The notes beneath the pieces were generated by a model. The model searched no databases. It saw only the letters and a list, made by a program, of their open reading frames with translations, and was not told where the DNA came from. Position numbers and translations under genes: made by a program. Of a stretch of 64,000 nt of DNA, positions 47,926 to 60,044 are shown in pieces. Position 1 is the first letter of the stretch, and each line of letters starts with the position of its first letter. Location of the stretch: the NCBI RefSeq assembly GCF_003144195.1, contig NW_020290033.1, positions 62,001 through 126,000 of the forward strand, given 5' to 3'. Source of the DNA: Ceraceosorus guamensis. Its lineage: Eukaryota > Basidiomycota > Exobasidiomycetes > Ceraceosorales > Ceraceosoraceae.

Positions 47926-50900
47926 TCAGTAGTCACTATCGTTCGCATCATCGTCGTCCTCGTCGTCGCTTTCAGCGACGACTTTTCGAGCCCGGCCACG
48001 TGTTGGCCTGGTCTGCCGCTGTGGTGCCTTGGCAGGTTTCGTAGGAGTCACGTTCTCATCATCCTCGTCCTGATCATCTTGGTCGTCGTCGTTGGAATTG
48101 CCACGCTTCCGAGACCTGTGAGTAGCGAGAGCAGCTGCATTCTTCGGCATTGTGGGCTTCTTGAAAGCATTCTCACCCTTCTTGCGGCTCTTCTTCCTGG
48201 CGGCTGCAGCAGCGAGTGCAGTCTCTTCTTCTGCCTTGGCTTTGTATTGCTCAAGTATCTGTGAAGCAGAGAAGCCATCGTGGTCCATGAGCAATCATCG
48301 GAAGCAATACTTACCAATGCTTAGGAATACTTACTGCTTCGAATTCCGCCAGATCCCCTTCAGAGCCTGACATGGCAGCTGCAGCACCTGGCACGCGGCC
48401 TCGGCCTTTGATGGATTGCACGATGGCTTGGAAAGAGTTGTACACGCCAACATCGTGCAGCTTGTCTTGGTCTGCGACCGAAGTGGACAGGTCTCAGAAA
48501 TTTGGCTGCTAATCGTTTGCTTCTCTCAGCGCTCCTCGACTCACAAAAGGGCAGGCCTTCGATGAGGCGTTTGACGGACCTGTCGCTTTTGAAAGGAAGC
48601 AGGGACAAGCAGTAGGCTACGTCTCTCCACTGCCGCGGCTCGGTAGTCAATCGGAACCTGCATGGATCGTAGAGAGCAACGCGTCAGTCTTTCGTCGCGG
48701 AAATCGAGTGCAGCCGCATCACTGACCTCTGACACAATTTCTCAACGACATTCTCGGCCTGCTTCTCCTTGTCGATGAATTGGAAGATGTAGCCCATGAT
48801 GCGGGCAAATTTGTCTTCATCTACGGCGTGAGCACCAATCGAAAGGTGACTGATGATGTCCGGCAAATTGTTGTAGACCGCGTTCTCCTTGGTAGCTAGC
48901 TCGGAGAAGAAAAGCTTTGCAAGGTCTGAGACACGCTCCTCTGGGTCCTCGATGCATTTGGCCATCTCGCCGAGCTGACCCTTGACCTTGATCATTCCGT
49001 TCAAGATCAGATGGGTGAGGACCATGAGGGTGTGCTTCTTCACGCCAAGATCTCGGTCGGACAAGCCTGCGTACAAGCGCTCAGAGTTTTCGTCTACCAG
49101 GTGCCCAAAGGAGATGGCAATGTCTCCTAGAGCAATGACGACGTTGGACCTCACGACTGCATCGGTGGAGCTGGCGACGATGGACAGGAGCAGAGGCAGA
49201 TGCGCCTCGCAGTACTCGGAAGAGACACACATGAACTTGCACATAGACATGACTGCCGCTTTTCGCAGGTACTCGTTCTGACGGTCCCAGGCACTCGTCA
49301 GCATTGCGAGAGATAAGGTGAGATCCACTCACGGCACTCACCGGGTAAGCTTTTGGCGCGCTGCAGATTTGACCGCACACAGGTCCGAACAAAGCCAGCA
49401 GACTATTGTGGCCAAAGAGGAGCTCCTTTTCTCTGACTTCTCCGACGACGTCCCCGATCTCGTCTTCGGCGTTGCCAGCAACCTGGTCCAATTCATCGGT
49501 CGTCGGCGCATCGGAGCTAGGCGCATCCGCCTTGCCTCCTTTCTTGGAACGGCCCTTCTTGGCTTTGCCACCAGCTGTTTCATCCTCGCCCGCGTTTGCA
49601 TCGCGGGCCGCCAGCTTGGCCTTATCTGCCTCCGCCTTGCGGCGCTTGTACTCTCGCTCGATGAGCTCGATGTAGACGATTTGCTTGAGCGCCACGTGAC
49701 CAACGATGAACAGAAGCTGTGCTAGCGAGAAAGCAGGTGCCAGAGATCCTCTTGACTGTTTGGCCGTCTGTTTGTCCGGCTTCGGCGTGCCTTCGCGTAC
49801 GGTCACATCATCTGCGTCTGAGCCCGTGTCGAAAGTTGTGCCATCGTCGGAAGCGTCATCTCCAGCTTGTTTCAAGGCAGGTCCATGAGGTCCAAATACC
49901 CTAAGCGTCATGCTTCGAATGATCTCTGAGCAGAGTGCATCCGGCTGTTCGCCCAACAGATAGATCGTCTGAATCGCATTCTCTGCCAAGCTGAACCACT
50001 CGCCCTTGTCGACAGCAGCAGCCACAGCGACATTGCTGGACGGAGCCTGCCACATGACAGCAGCGCGAAGCTTGGCAAACATGGGATGGCTCATCGGAAA
50101 GCGGACCTGCTCATCAGACAGAGCGCCTTTGATCTTCTTGATGCTTCCTCCAACACGACTGAGTGCTACGCAGGTGTACTTGGCTAAGACGATGTCTTTA
50201 GAGCCCAAGGGTCCTAGGCCAACGCTCAGCATCGCATCGACATGGTCGGCCACGATCTCGCGATGAGCGACAGCCAGCATTGAAAGCACAATGATCGCGC
50301 CGCGTCTCTGTGCACGAGGCATGGCTCGGGGAGCACTGTACACGCCCCAAAGCTTGGCGACAACCTCCGGGTGGACCATGTCTTCAGCACACATTGTGCG
50401 GAGGAGCTCTTCCAAACTCGTGAGCTCAGCGAGGGTGGCGTTGAAGGTGCGCTCCACCATGTTGCGCGCAATGCGTGCCACATTGTCTCTTCCTGACAGA
50501 TCGGGCAGTGGATCGAAGTACAGCGCGCGGTACACTTCCAGCAGACGGCTGCGAATACCCTTGAGCTGGCTGCCGTCGCCATCTTCGCCCAGGGCTGATG
50601 CAGCGGTCAGGGTATTGTCTTTGGTCCAGATCAGGTGGACCATCTTGCGAACACCTGCGTCGGCGCCTGGAATGCGGTACTCATACGCGACCCTAAAGAA
50701 CTCCATGCTCTCGAGTACTTCAGCCTTCGACTTGCTGACCAGAAGCTGGCTGAGCAAGGGCATGGCACCACTGAGCTGATGTATGAAATGCAATGCATCG
50801 ACGTAGTAGCGCCTGGTCAGTCGTAGAGTAATGACCCTTTGAGCGTCTTCAGCGCTAAGTCCAGCCGCTGCGACGTCCAGTGCTCCCTGTCCGCCGGTGG

Positions 50901-52738
50901 AGGAACGACGCTTCTTGGTTCGTCGCTCGGCACGCCTTCGAGGAGTGGCCATGATGATGCTCGCCTCTTCCTCGATCGCTTCCTCCTCGTCAAGCTCTTC
51001 CTCTTCCTCCTCTTCCTCATCATTATCGGCAGGCAAGTTCAGCTTGGCCTCGAATTGCTTCAATTGCGCGTCGACGCCAGTCAAGCGCGCTTGCCATTCC
51101 GCGTAGTCTAGCTCGCCTCCGTGGAGAACGCCGTAAGGATGTGTGAGGACAAGTCGTGTGAGCAGGGCTATTGCCCCCTTGCGGACACTTGAGCTCTTGT
51201 CGCATAGGGCTTGTGAAGCCAAGTCTGTAAGTGTGGTTCTCTGAGATGGAAATTTGGCAGGCAGGCTAGAGTCGTAGAGTTGTTGCGATGCGTCAGCCAC
51301 ATCTCATGTTCACATGGGCTCCTCTGAGCGGTCTCAACTCACTCGCAAAGCTTGACGCAGACAGCCACCGCCTTGACTCGCACGTATGAGTTGACATCGA
51401 GAAAGCGCTCAAAGAGGAGCTCCCAAAAGTGCTTGACCTGCTTCTTACGGGCCTCAGCACTGCCGCGCTGAGCATCAGCGTTGCCTTCATTACCGCCCGT
51501 GCCAGAAGCCGCAGTGTCGTGCGAGCTGCCGTCACCTCTGCCAGCTTGGTCTCCTGATGGCAAAGCGTCGTCCGTCATTGTCAACTCCTTGATCATAAGG
51601 CCAAGGATCTCGATGAGCGAATTGCGCATGGGATACGACTGCGAGAAGACCGATCGTGTTAGCCAATTTCGGCGCGCACAGGCCCCGAGGAGTGCGAGTC
51701 ACCCACCTCGCTGTCCAGGTGTTTCATCAGAAGACTGATATTGCGCAGCATCATCCTGGGCGCCAGCTCCGTGAGCCTGATCAAGAAGCGAGCAAAGCAG
51801 CGCGGACTCTTCGTGTCCATTCCGCCGAACTCCCGTGCACCTACATCTCTGAGGACATCGTCGGCCAGGCGCTCGTGGTCATACTCGGAAGCCAGCATGA
51901 AGAGCAATTCGGCGCTCGGCTCAGCCAGGTGCTCGTAGTACGCCAATGCCTGAATGAGGCCGCTTTGAACTGCGAATGCCTGCGCGTGGTTCTTGACGCT
52001 AGTGCAGATGATGCGGAAGATGCCTGTCTTGACCGCGACAAGCTTGAGGTGCGACTCGGTCTCTTGCAGCATGAGTGCTGGTTTCAGGCTGCACGACACA
52101 AAGGCATCTCGCGTAGCCGTGGCGGGAAAGAGCAGGGCAGTGCTCAGCCTCAAGCTTCGCAGAAGGACATTGAGCAAGCCTGGAAGGACGCCGGACCAGT
52201 CGTAGCCTGTCAGATCGACTGCGCCAGAGTGTTGAGGTGCTGCGGCTGCGAGCCGGGCTGTAGTCGCTGCTTTGGCTCCACCACGCCCACCTCTTCTTAC
52301 ACCTTTAGGCGGTGGCGCTGCTGCGCGTTCCTCCCTGGTGGATGCAGCTCGCTCAGCTGTCACGATGACCCAATGCATAGCAAAGGCAAGTCGCTCAAGC
52401 GGAGATGCCCAAGCGCGGTACGCATCAGTGCCCTCTGATAGCGAAGCTGTGGCACCATCGATGGCTGAATTGTACGCCGCTGAAAGACCATCTAGCAGGG
52501 TCAAGCGCTGATTGCCAGCCAGGACGGCATAGTGTTTGACCAAAGATAGGAGTTGAGAGAAAGTGTCATCATTCTCTATAGATGAGACGTTGCTTAGCGC
52601 GTCGATTGTGGATGTCAAGAGCGTGGCGACCTCTCCGCTTTGGGCAGTGCTGAGGTCGTGCTCCCCTGCCACCGTGTACTCAGCATCCCGAACCGCGAGC
52701 AGCTCGTCGGCGAGCACAAAGGCCGGAAGAGCTGACAT
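47926..52738 (-). CDS. Condensin complex subunit 1 (Cnd1/Ycs4/CAP-D2 type)
   Basis: Exons 52738-51707, 51638-51343, 51265-49342, 49277-48727, 48657-48545, 48471-48335 and 48258-47926, 1,461 aa from the ATG at 52738. A HEAT-repeat protein with an N-terminal region (FVLADELLAVRDAEYTVAGEHDL), central KLCDLPAKFPSQRTTLTDLA and DKSSSVRKGAIALLTRLVLTHPYG, and the conserved CND1 core KFMCVSSEYCEAHLPLLL, then DRDLGVKKHTLMVLTHLILNGMIKVKGQ and EDPEERVSDLAKLFFSELATKENAVYNNLPDIISHLS. The acidic/basic tail (KKSRKKGENAFKK..., DDDDANDSDY) is typical. The subunit binds DNA and the kleisin in condensin during mitotic chromosome compaction. The intron before LPAKFP is fixed by phase and homology. The same frame stays open without an ATG up to about 52873, so an extra 5' exon is possible. 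One donor is GTCAGT. Confidence 0.95.
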
Positions 52739-53792
52739 CGCTGCGTCGTTCCGGGCGTCAATTGGTCTGGAGTCTTTGACGAAAGCGCTTTCAAATGGGT
52801 CGATGATGGCAGCTTGGAAAGACGCATACTGATCCAGCAAAAGCAAAGTCAACAAAGCGAGCCGCACTCCCAAGCGCGCGAGAGCAACACGTAAAGCGGT
52901 ACATCAGTCACGCGTGCATGCGCCTCAACAACAATCACGAATCGCAGAATCAACGCGAGCGCGTGCGCTCTGCATGCATCCTTTCGGCTCGAGCTAAACG
53001 CGCCGAGCGTACGCGCGTTTGGCGAGGCACGTGACAGAAATGGCCATAGTCTTGATTCGTGATTTGAGAGCAGCAAGGAGCGCGATCGAGCGCCCTGCGA
53101 ACCGGCTATGCGAGCCGCCTGGTGCTCGTCTCACACTCAAGACTCATCCGCTTCTTGTGGAAAGGATTGTATTCAGGTTTCCCGCGTCCAGGGAGTGCAG
53201 CTCGACAAAGTCAAGACGAGCGGCACCACTGACAAGGCAATAGTAGTCGGACCTAAGGTAGTGGAAGCAAAAGAGTGTGTGGTTGTCGAAGATACGTGCG
53301 CGAGAACCTCGCGCGCGCCCTTTGACGACTTGGAGACCAAAGGAAGGTGAATTGGATGACTCGAGCTGGGAGTTAAGGAGGGTATATTTGAAGCTTGCTA
53401 AGCACGTGGGGTGCAGCAGCGTGAGAGTGATCTAGGGTGCAAAGGACGCGCAACGAGGGTATAGAGCGACAAGAGGATACGCCGATCCCTTGAACATTAA
53501 AACGGTCTGAGCAGGCTGAAAGGAGGTGAGGGCAGAGCGAGCAAGAGCCAGTCTCAGCAGCGCATCAAAGACCGAGATGCGGCCGTAGAGCCTGTGGTGA
53601 ATGAGTAGCAGCGCAGAGACGAATGCGAGCGTCCAAGGTGAACAAATGGCCTTGTGAGATGGGCCAGGTATACTGGATGACGAGAAAGAAATGCTGCAAT
53701 GGGCGCGATCGGATGGAAAGGGATAGTGCAGAGTCGCATTACAGGACTGGCGGTTTTGCAGAGCTTGCCCGACCGCCCGCTGACTGAGGGCA
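52739..53792. promoter_or_regulatory. Promoter side of condensin gene and 3' flank of the AGC kinase
   Basis: About 1.05 kb. AATCACGAAT at 52933-52942 (195 bp upstream of the condensin ATG) and ATTCGTGATT at 53055-53064 are paired in opposite orientation 112 bp apart. CACGTG-type site gaggcacgtgacag at about 53023-53036. A minus-strand frame between 53432 and 53881 is open but begins in the terminal kinase intron and continues past its stop in another frame. Confidence 0.5.
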
Positions 53793-56700
53793 TCATCGTG
53801 CGACTTCGAAGAAGCTGCAGTGATAGAGAAAGTGAGGGAGGCGAGTTCTCTGTCAGAGGCCGTCAAAGATAGTTTAGGCAAAAGTCAGCACTCACGTAGT
53901 AAAGCGCTTGATCTTTTTCATGCGCTGGCGGTTGCGTTCTTGGAGCTGCTCATCGGACGATGCGACGCTTGGGCTGGCTCCCGCTTTTCGGTGCCGCGTG
54001 TCAGAGTTAGTAGCAGCGCTGTTGGACAAATCTGCGGCTTCGCGCTCAGAGGCAGCATCGTCGCCAGAAACCGCTCCACCAGTCTCGTTGCCGCTTCGGG
54101 CGGCAGAAGACTCCAGAGAGACCGCGCTCGTCGAATTGAAATTACCATTGCTGGTACTGCCCAAATTTCGACGAGAGCTGGGTTGTTTGCGAGACAGCCT
54201 GTTGAACGCTCGGCTGCCAGAGGATGCTGAAGTCGGAAGTTTGGACGACTCTTGCCTTCTGAGCATGCGGTACGTGTCAACCACGCCTCGTGAGAAGAGA
54301 TTGTTGCCTTTGCCACCATTGATCTCCGACTCGAACTTCTGACCGGAAGGCGTGTCAACCATGTCCCAGTCCTCATCTTCATCGTCAGTTTCGTTGATAG
54401 TGCCATGTGCAGGCACACCGCTAGCGGATAGCGCGGTGCGGCTCTTGTTGCTGTGAGTGACCGAGTCGTGTCCCTCACTGCTACCGGTGCCACCTGTCGC
54501 ATTCGCCGCTCGCTCACGGCTGTAAGCGATCGAAGTCGGCTGCGTTGAGGTGGAAGCATTAGATGTCGAGCCGTCGCCGCTCGCCTCGCTCTCGAGATGC
54601 GCAAGGGCCGCGACCGCATTGCGCGCCGCGGTTTCGTCGTCCTCGCTCTCGACAGCGTTCTCCTCTAATTCCTCGCTGGGTCCGCTGGAGAATATTGAGG
54701 AGATGGCCTCTGAGTCACGGCGACCTCGGAACGAGTATCCATCGAAGAGAGACTTCTCGTCTGCCCCTGTGGTCTTCACAGCGGCTCCAGACTTGTCGGC
54801 TCCGACATCGCCTACGCCGGCGGAATCTGCTGGTGGCCGATCATCAGACGCATCGCCAGCCATGGCTGCTTGGTTCGACACGGAGCCCTCCTCGAAGGGA
54901 TCATCATCCGCGCCGTTTACAACTGGTTGCATGTCCAAGAACGTTTCGTCGAAGTTCTGAGTATCCGCCTCATTGTCAGGGTCGATTGGCGGAATATATG
55001 GTGCAATGTATCGCTTGTGGAAGACGTGTTGCCACTCGATCATGGCAAAGTAAGGGTGCTTCTTGATGCGTGGCTCCTTCATACGCAGCATGGGGTTGCG
55101 CTGAAGGAGCCCTCGTAGAACGCTCTTCGTGTCCTGGTCAAGCACACGATCGTCTGGAAACTTGAGCTCGTCGTGCAGCACGCGCACGTACATGTCAGCA
55201 TGTGTCTCCGCCCAGAAAGGCGTAATGCCGGTCAACATCTCGAAGAGCATCGTGCCAAAGCTCCACCAGTCAACTTCGTAAGAGTAGGCGCCTCCTTGGA
55301 TGACCTCTGGAGCTAGATACTCTGCGGTGCCGCAAAACGTCGTGGTCGTGTCCCGGTCGTCCGCCCAGCGTGCTTTTGAACCACGAGATGCAAAGGCGTC
55401 AGAGGCCGTGGCTGCACCGTCGTCTGAAGCTGACATCCAGTGCGGCTGGTGAGCTTTGCCACCGCTAATTTGAGCACTAGAGTGGGAGCGCTTAGGCGAG
55501 CCAGGTGGGGGCGTCGAGGACCCAGCGCGTGCACCATCTTCGCCATGGACCGGAAACTCCTTGGACAGACCAAAATCGGACAGCACGATGTGGCCGTCAG
55601 CGCCGATGAGGACATTCTCGGGCTTGAGATCACGGTAGATGACGCCGGCGCGGTGCAGCCCCTCGACGCCTTCTACGATCTCTGCTGCATAGAAGCGCGC
55701 CCTGTCGCGTCCAAGTCTGCCCCAGCGAGACAACTGCGTGGCAAGGTCGCCTCCCGGATGGAAATCCATCACCAGATAGAGATTGTTCTTGTCCTGCATG
55801 CAGCATCGTCAAAGTATTAGCTAAGCTGGAAGCCGGGATATTGGCATGGAGAAACTTGGGGGTACTCACATGAAAGCTCCACCACAGCTTCACTACAAAC
55901 GGGTCGATCACATCATTGGCCATGCGCTTCAAGACTGCTTGCTCCGTGAGTGTGTGCTGCAGCTCCTGATGGGCGAGTACATGACGCTTGTGGATGGATT
56001 TCATCGCGAAGAGGCCGTCGCTGGCTTTGTGACGAGCCAGAAGTACCTGCGCAAAGGGAGACGGCGAGCGAGTCAGCAATCGCAATAGCCACAGTCACAG
56101 CACAGGATCAGTACCGACCTTGCCAGCGCAACCTTTGCCGAGTACGCGAATCATCTCAAAGTCATCCACTGTGACTTTGTCTTTGTCTTTATGCTCGGAG
56201 CGCACCCTCCTGTGCTTGCGTTCGGGCTTGGTGTCTTTTCCAGCTGGCGCACTCAAAGCGTTGTTGGAGCTCTTGCTGTTCTCAGCCTGGCCTGTCTGCT
56301 GTGCAGAAGCATCCTTTGTTCTCTGCGTCTTGCTCGAGGAGCTGGCATGAACAGAGTCGGGCTTCTCGTGTTCTTCCGGAATGTTGGCAAAGCTTGAAGG
56401 TTTGCGACCCACATCACGGGCGTGGTCTGAGTCGTTAGAGGGGGCCGCAGAGCTCGTTCGAGACGGCACAAAAGGAGGTACACCTACCACGCTGTTGCGT
56501 TGCGAAGCGGCTTGAGATGGGGGTCGAGAGATGGCTGATCGACCACTGGCGCTTTGGGAATCAGCTTCGTCCTCTGTGCGACCTCCATCGTCCCCGACCG
56601 AGGGTCGGCCGTGCGGAGCTGCCAGGCCCACGTTGGTGTTCGTCGGCGCGACTGTCGCCTTGACGTGCTCCGCCAAGTCGCTCCGCACCTTTCTCACTCT

Positions 56701-57648
56701 CCGTTCGACTCGCACGCTCTCGAAGTCATCCGAGCCAACTCGCACAAATCGCCGCCAGGCTTTGTGTTTGCGCACGGCGGGTATGTTTGAAATGGTAGTA
56801 AAGTACGTGGCGAGCTTCGTCGTGATGTTGTGTGCGTCCGAGGCCTTCTCGACAGGTGTTGAGGGAATGTTGCCCGGCGATGTAGGAGTCGTGGCCCCGA
56901 GAATGCCCTGACCCTTCTCATCAGCGGGCGAGCCTGACTTGGTGGGTGTCACAGGCGCCAGCTGGGCAGCACCGTTCTCGCCCTTTGGACTCGCTATTCC
57001 CGTCAGGTTCGATAGCGCGGATCTCTCCCGGTTACGATTGGCCCCAGGTGAGAGTGTTCGAGAGATGGTCTGCAGGATTCTACGCGAATTAGGCTGAGAA
57101 GCAGAAGTGGAATTTTGCGCCACAGTCGGAAGGGCAGGAAGCGCTGGCAAAGTTTTGGAGCTACCGGAAGTGGGGATGGCCTCTCGTAGCTTTGCGTCCA
57201 AGTCGCCGATCTCCACCACATTTCGAAGCAGGGTGAGGTTGTGGGTTGGGTTGGTGATGTAGAGCGTGTACGCAGGAATGCTTGGCTTTGGCGGTCCCTG
57301 CCTGCTGCTGCGCTTCGAAGTGACGGGCTCTTGGCGCTTGTCGCGAGCTTCAGCAACGCTGACACTCCAAATGCCATCCTCTCTGCTGATGGCAGCAGCA
57401 GCGGCCGGGCCCACGCCCGAGGCCGCTGCCGTGGCTGCCGCGCTTTTGGACGCTGTCAGGTTGCTGCCAGCCTTGGAAGCATTGCCTAGGTCGAACAGAC
57501 CCTTGACGCTTTGTCTCGAGCCCAGACCACCTGCGCCCGAGGTGTTACTTCGATTGGAGTACTGACCTTGGCCTGTGATTGTGGAGAACTTCTTGCCGGA
57601 CGACCCGTGGGACGAGATCGTCGCTGGCGGCGAAGTGACGGCCGGCAT
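53793..57648 (-). CDS. AGC-family Ser/Thr protein kinase with large N-terminal region
   Basis: Exons 57648-56119, 56046-55870, 55793-53896 and 53814-53793, 1,208 aa. Residues 1-490 are mainly disordered, with a split region (AYTLYITNPTHNLTLLRNVVEI at about 128-149, then IPAVRKHKAWRRFVRVG at about 300) that looks like an interrupted PX domain; that is inference. The kinase domain is about residues 492-860: Gly loop LGKGCAGKV, ATP Lys in FAMKSIHK (about 526), HTLTEQAVLKRM, YRDLKPEN (Asp about 624), SDFGLSKEF (about 640-650), CGTAEYLAPEV and WWSFGTMLFEMLTGITPF. A ~70-residue Ser/Gly-rich insert splits DFG from GTAEYLAPE. The kinase extension (FHKRYIAPYIPPI, then NFDETFLDMQP) fits AGC kinases of the Sck/Sch9/S6K-like branch. 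A disordered tail ends RFTTFFEVAR. Likely a nutrient or stress kinase downstream of a PDK1-type activator; not more can be said. Confidence 0.92.
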
Positions 57649-57718
57649 CTTGAACGCTGTCCAAGCCAAGCTGTAGCAGACCACTAAGCTCTAGCCAAAG
57701 ATCCAGATGGGCAGCCAG

Positions 57719-57844
57719 ATGAGCTGGTGAAACGGTGAAAGAGTGCCGATGCGCGATGCTGTGGCCAAAGTAAGCGGCGCTGCACAACCCAATGAGCTAG
57801 TGAGTCGATGGAAGGGTGCCGATGCGCGATGCTCTGGCCAAAGT
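57719..57844. repeat. Diverged direct repeat (2 x 53 bp) upstream of the AGC kinase
   Basis: Copies at 57719-57771 and 57792-57844 start ATGAGCT and end GGCCAAAGT. They share a perfect 21-bp core and differ at about 7 of 53 positions, 73 bp apart start to start. They lie 71-197 bp upstream of the kinase ATG, probably in its leader or proximal promoter. Confidence 0.85.
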
Positions 57845-59330
57845 GTCGCGCCTCAGCCAGCTCACGAAATGGCTGGAGTCAAGAGGATGGTCGTGTGCAA
57901 GATTGAGACCTGGGTATTGGAGAATGTGGGTATTTGTGTATGATGAGGTGATGTGTAGCAGGTTCGAGGAAGCGTGGGATGCGACCAAGATGACTGGTCG
58001 AAAGTCGGTTTCAGATGTTCGCGAGCAGCTGATGAGTCCTCAAGCGTCGAGTTCAAGCAAGTCAGGTCGCGAGTCTGAGTGTCGCGGAGCCTAGTGCTCT
58101 CACCAAGGCAGGACAGTAGCCAACCGCCGCTCGCGTTAGCCGCGTCGGACGCGGCCCCAAGCCAAAAAAGAGTAGAGGCTGATTGATTGCAGGCAGGCAG
58201 GCCGCCTCAGGCCGCTGCTTCGAACAACGCTAGGCTCGTACTGAAATGCTGAATACGAGCTGCAGCTTGACACGCGCTCCAACAGTCAAGAGTCTGAGAG
58301 TATCCGCCTCTGCAGTCAACCCAGTCTCTGCTGCGCGATGTGCGTGAACCAGCGTGGGTGGGTGTGATGCTTTGAAAGGGCAGAGCGAGGACTGCTTGGG
58401 GAGAAGGCTGTGTCGGAATAGGAGCTGCTGGTTGGCCTTTTGTCACGCTACCCTCCCGCAGGAGTTGTGATGTTGTGCTCAAGACAGCTCAGTCGCGAGT
58501 GATGGATGATGCTTCACCTGAGTGATCTCAATCTCAATCAAGAATGCAGCCAGACCGGTGGGAGACGAGCTGCGTCAAGATCAGCATAATAGAAACGCGA
58601 GACGAGCTCAATGGCGCGCTGGACCGACCAGTGGACAGCAACGATCAAAGCAGACGGATGACGGACGCAGGCTGCAAGGGTAAACGTGAATTGAATCAAG
58701 GGTCCCGAGGCCAACACTTGACTCGAAATTTGTATTCATGAGCCGAGACTCAAATTGCGGCTTGTCAATCCGATTTGAGGAGTGCGCAAAGCCGACGTTT
58801 CAAGATTGATGAAATGCATTAATCAAAATCTGGGTGAGTCTCTGGCCTCGGCTTCGGAGAAGAAGAAGAAGCAGCGCGAATGAGGATCAAAACCAGGAAT
58901 CAAAACGCCGGCGCAGTCAAAAGTCAGGGAGACTTCCAGAGCGACCAGCAGCAGACTGATCCATTGCGCAAATAGCGCCGGCCTGAACAGCCAAGTCCGG
59001 CTCGATCTGACTCAGACTCTTGACTGCCAGCACTGCCACTCGTGACTGGGCTGCTGGCCTGTATGTCTGGTCATCATTCAAGATCAATCAAAAGCTTTTG
59101 ATTTGCGAACCACAAGCCAAAGCTCTTCTGGTAAAGTCATGAGTGTTGTGCTTCGTGCATGCAAGATGTGATGCTTGCTTATCAGCGGCCCGAGCAGCTG
59201 CTGATGGGTGGCAATGCTGGCTCGCAGGAACCCGCCGTGTGATGACGGCGGGCAGAAATGACCCGCCCGACCACTGCCGTTGCTGATTGGCGGCAGTCTC
59301 ACGACGAAGTTGCTTGACCTTCAGCCATCG

Positions 59331-59364
59331 TTTCATGATCTTGCAAGTTTCATGATCTTGCAAG
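59331..59364. repeat. Tandem 17-bp repeat, two identical copies
   Basis: TTTCATGATCTTGCAAG occurs at 59331-59347 and 59348-59364 with no mismatch. Confidence 0.9.
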
Positions 59365-59675
59365 TACTAGGATGTGCACATGCCCACCCGTCTACCACTT
59401 CCGTTGTCCTCATCGTCATGCAGCAAGAGCTGGTGCAACCACTCGAGTCGTGCACGAATCGCACTGCGAGTCACGAGTAGGCTGCAGCACAAACGCAAAG
59501 CATTTCAACGCCCGACACCTTTAAGGTGTTGTGGAACACGGTGAGCGCATGGTAGGCACCTCACGGCTCATGCGGACACCCCTGCAGGCCCGCATTCGGC
59601 CAGCTCCTGATGGTGTCGTACAACTCTTCGGAGTCTGTAATGCCGCTGAAATGACGAAAAGGCCGCGTGTTAGAC

Positions 59676-59707
59676 AGGACACCCCTTTGGCAGGACACCC
59701 TTTTGGG
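59676..59707. repeat. Tandem 16-bp repeat, one mismatch
   Basis: CAGGACACCCCTTTGG at 59676-59691 is followed directly by CAGGACACCCTTTTGG at 59692-59707. Confidence 0.9.
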
Positions 59708-60020
59708 TGTCAAGTTTGCCTGACTGAGAACCCAAAATGTACAAGCAATGAGGACAGTCGTGAGCATATATAGTAGTTAGTCTACTGACTCTACTCGAGT
59801 CTTTTCGTGACATGATTGGTAGGGAGCCAAGTTTATATTCAGGTTCCCAGCCCTCCTGTGAACACAGCTATATATACGTCCTGCGCAAAGAACTTCGATC
59901 TGATGTCACTTCGCGAGCCACGTTGGGGGTGCTCATCTAGGTTCACAATTTGAAAGCAGTGGTGCTGGGGGGGCGTCCCCTGACCCTGAGGATTTTTAAA
60001 TCAGCGGCGACGAGGTCCTG

Positions 60021-60044
60021 CTTGCTTGCTTGCTTGCTTGCTTG
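60021..60044. repeat. (CTTG)6 microsatellite
   Basis: Six perfect CTTG units preceded by a degenerate CCTG unit. Confidence 0.95.

Noticed and set aside
51656-52438. 260-codon plus-strand frame
   Set aside because: Antisense to the condensin subunit 1 N-terminal exon, which has clear homology.
53432-53881. 149-codon minus-strand frame with a hydrophobic stretch, a possible alternative C-terminus of the AGC kinase
   Set aside because: The last kinase intron (GTGAGT...CACTGCAG) leads in phase to a short exon ending at 53793; the longer frame would need the intron to be retained or another acceptor.
59331-59707. Short tandem repeats as a CRISPR-like array
   Set aside because: Only two copies each, no unique spacers, and the DNA is eukaryotic.
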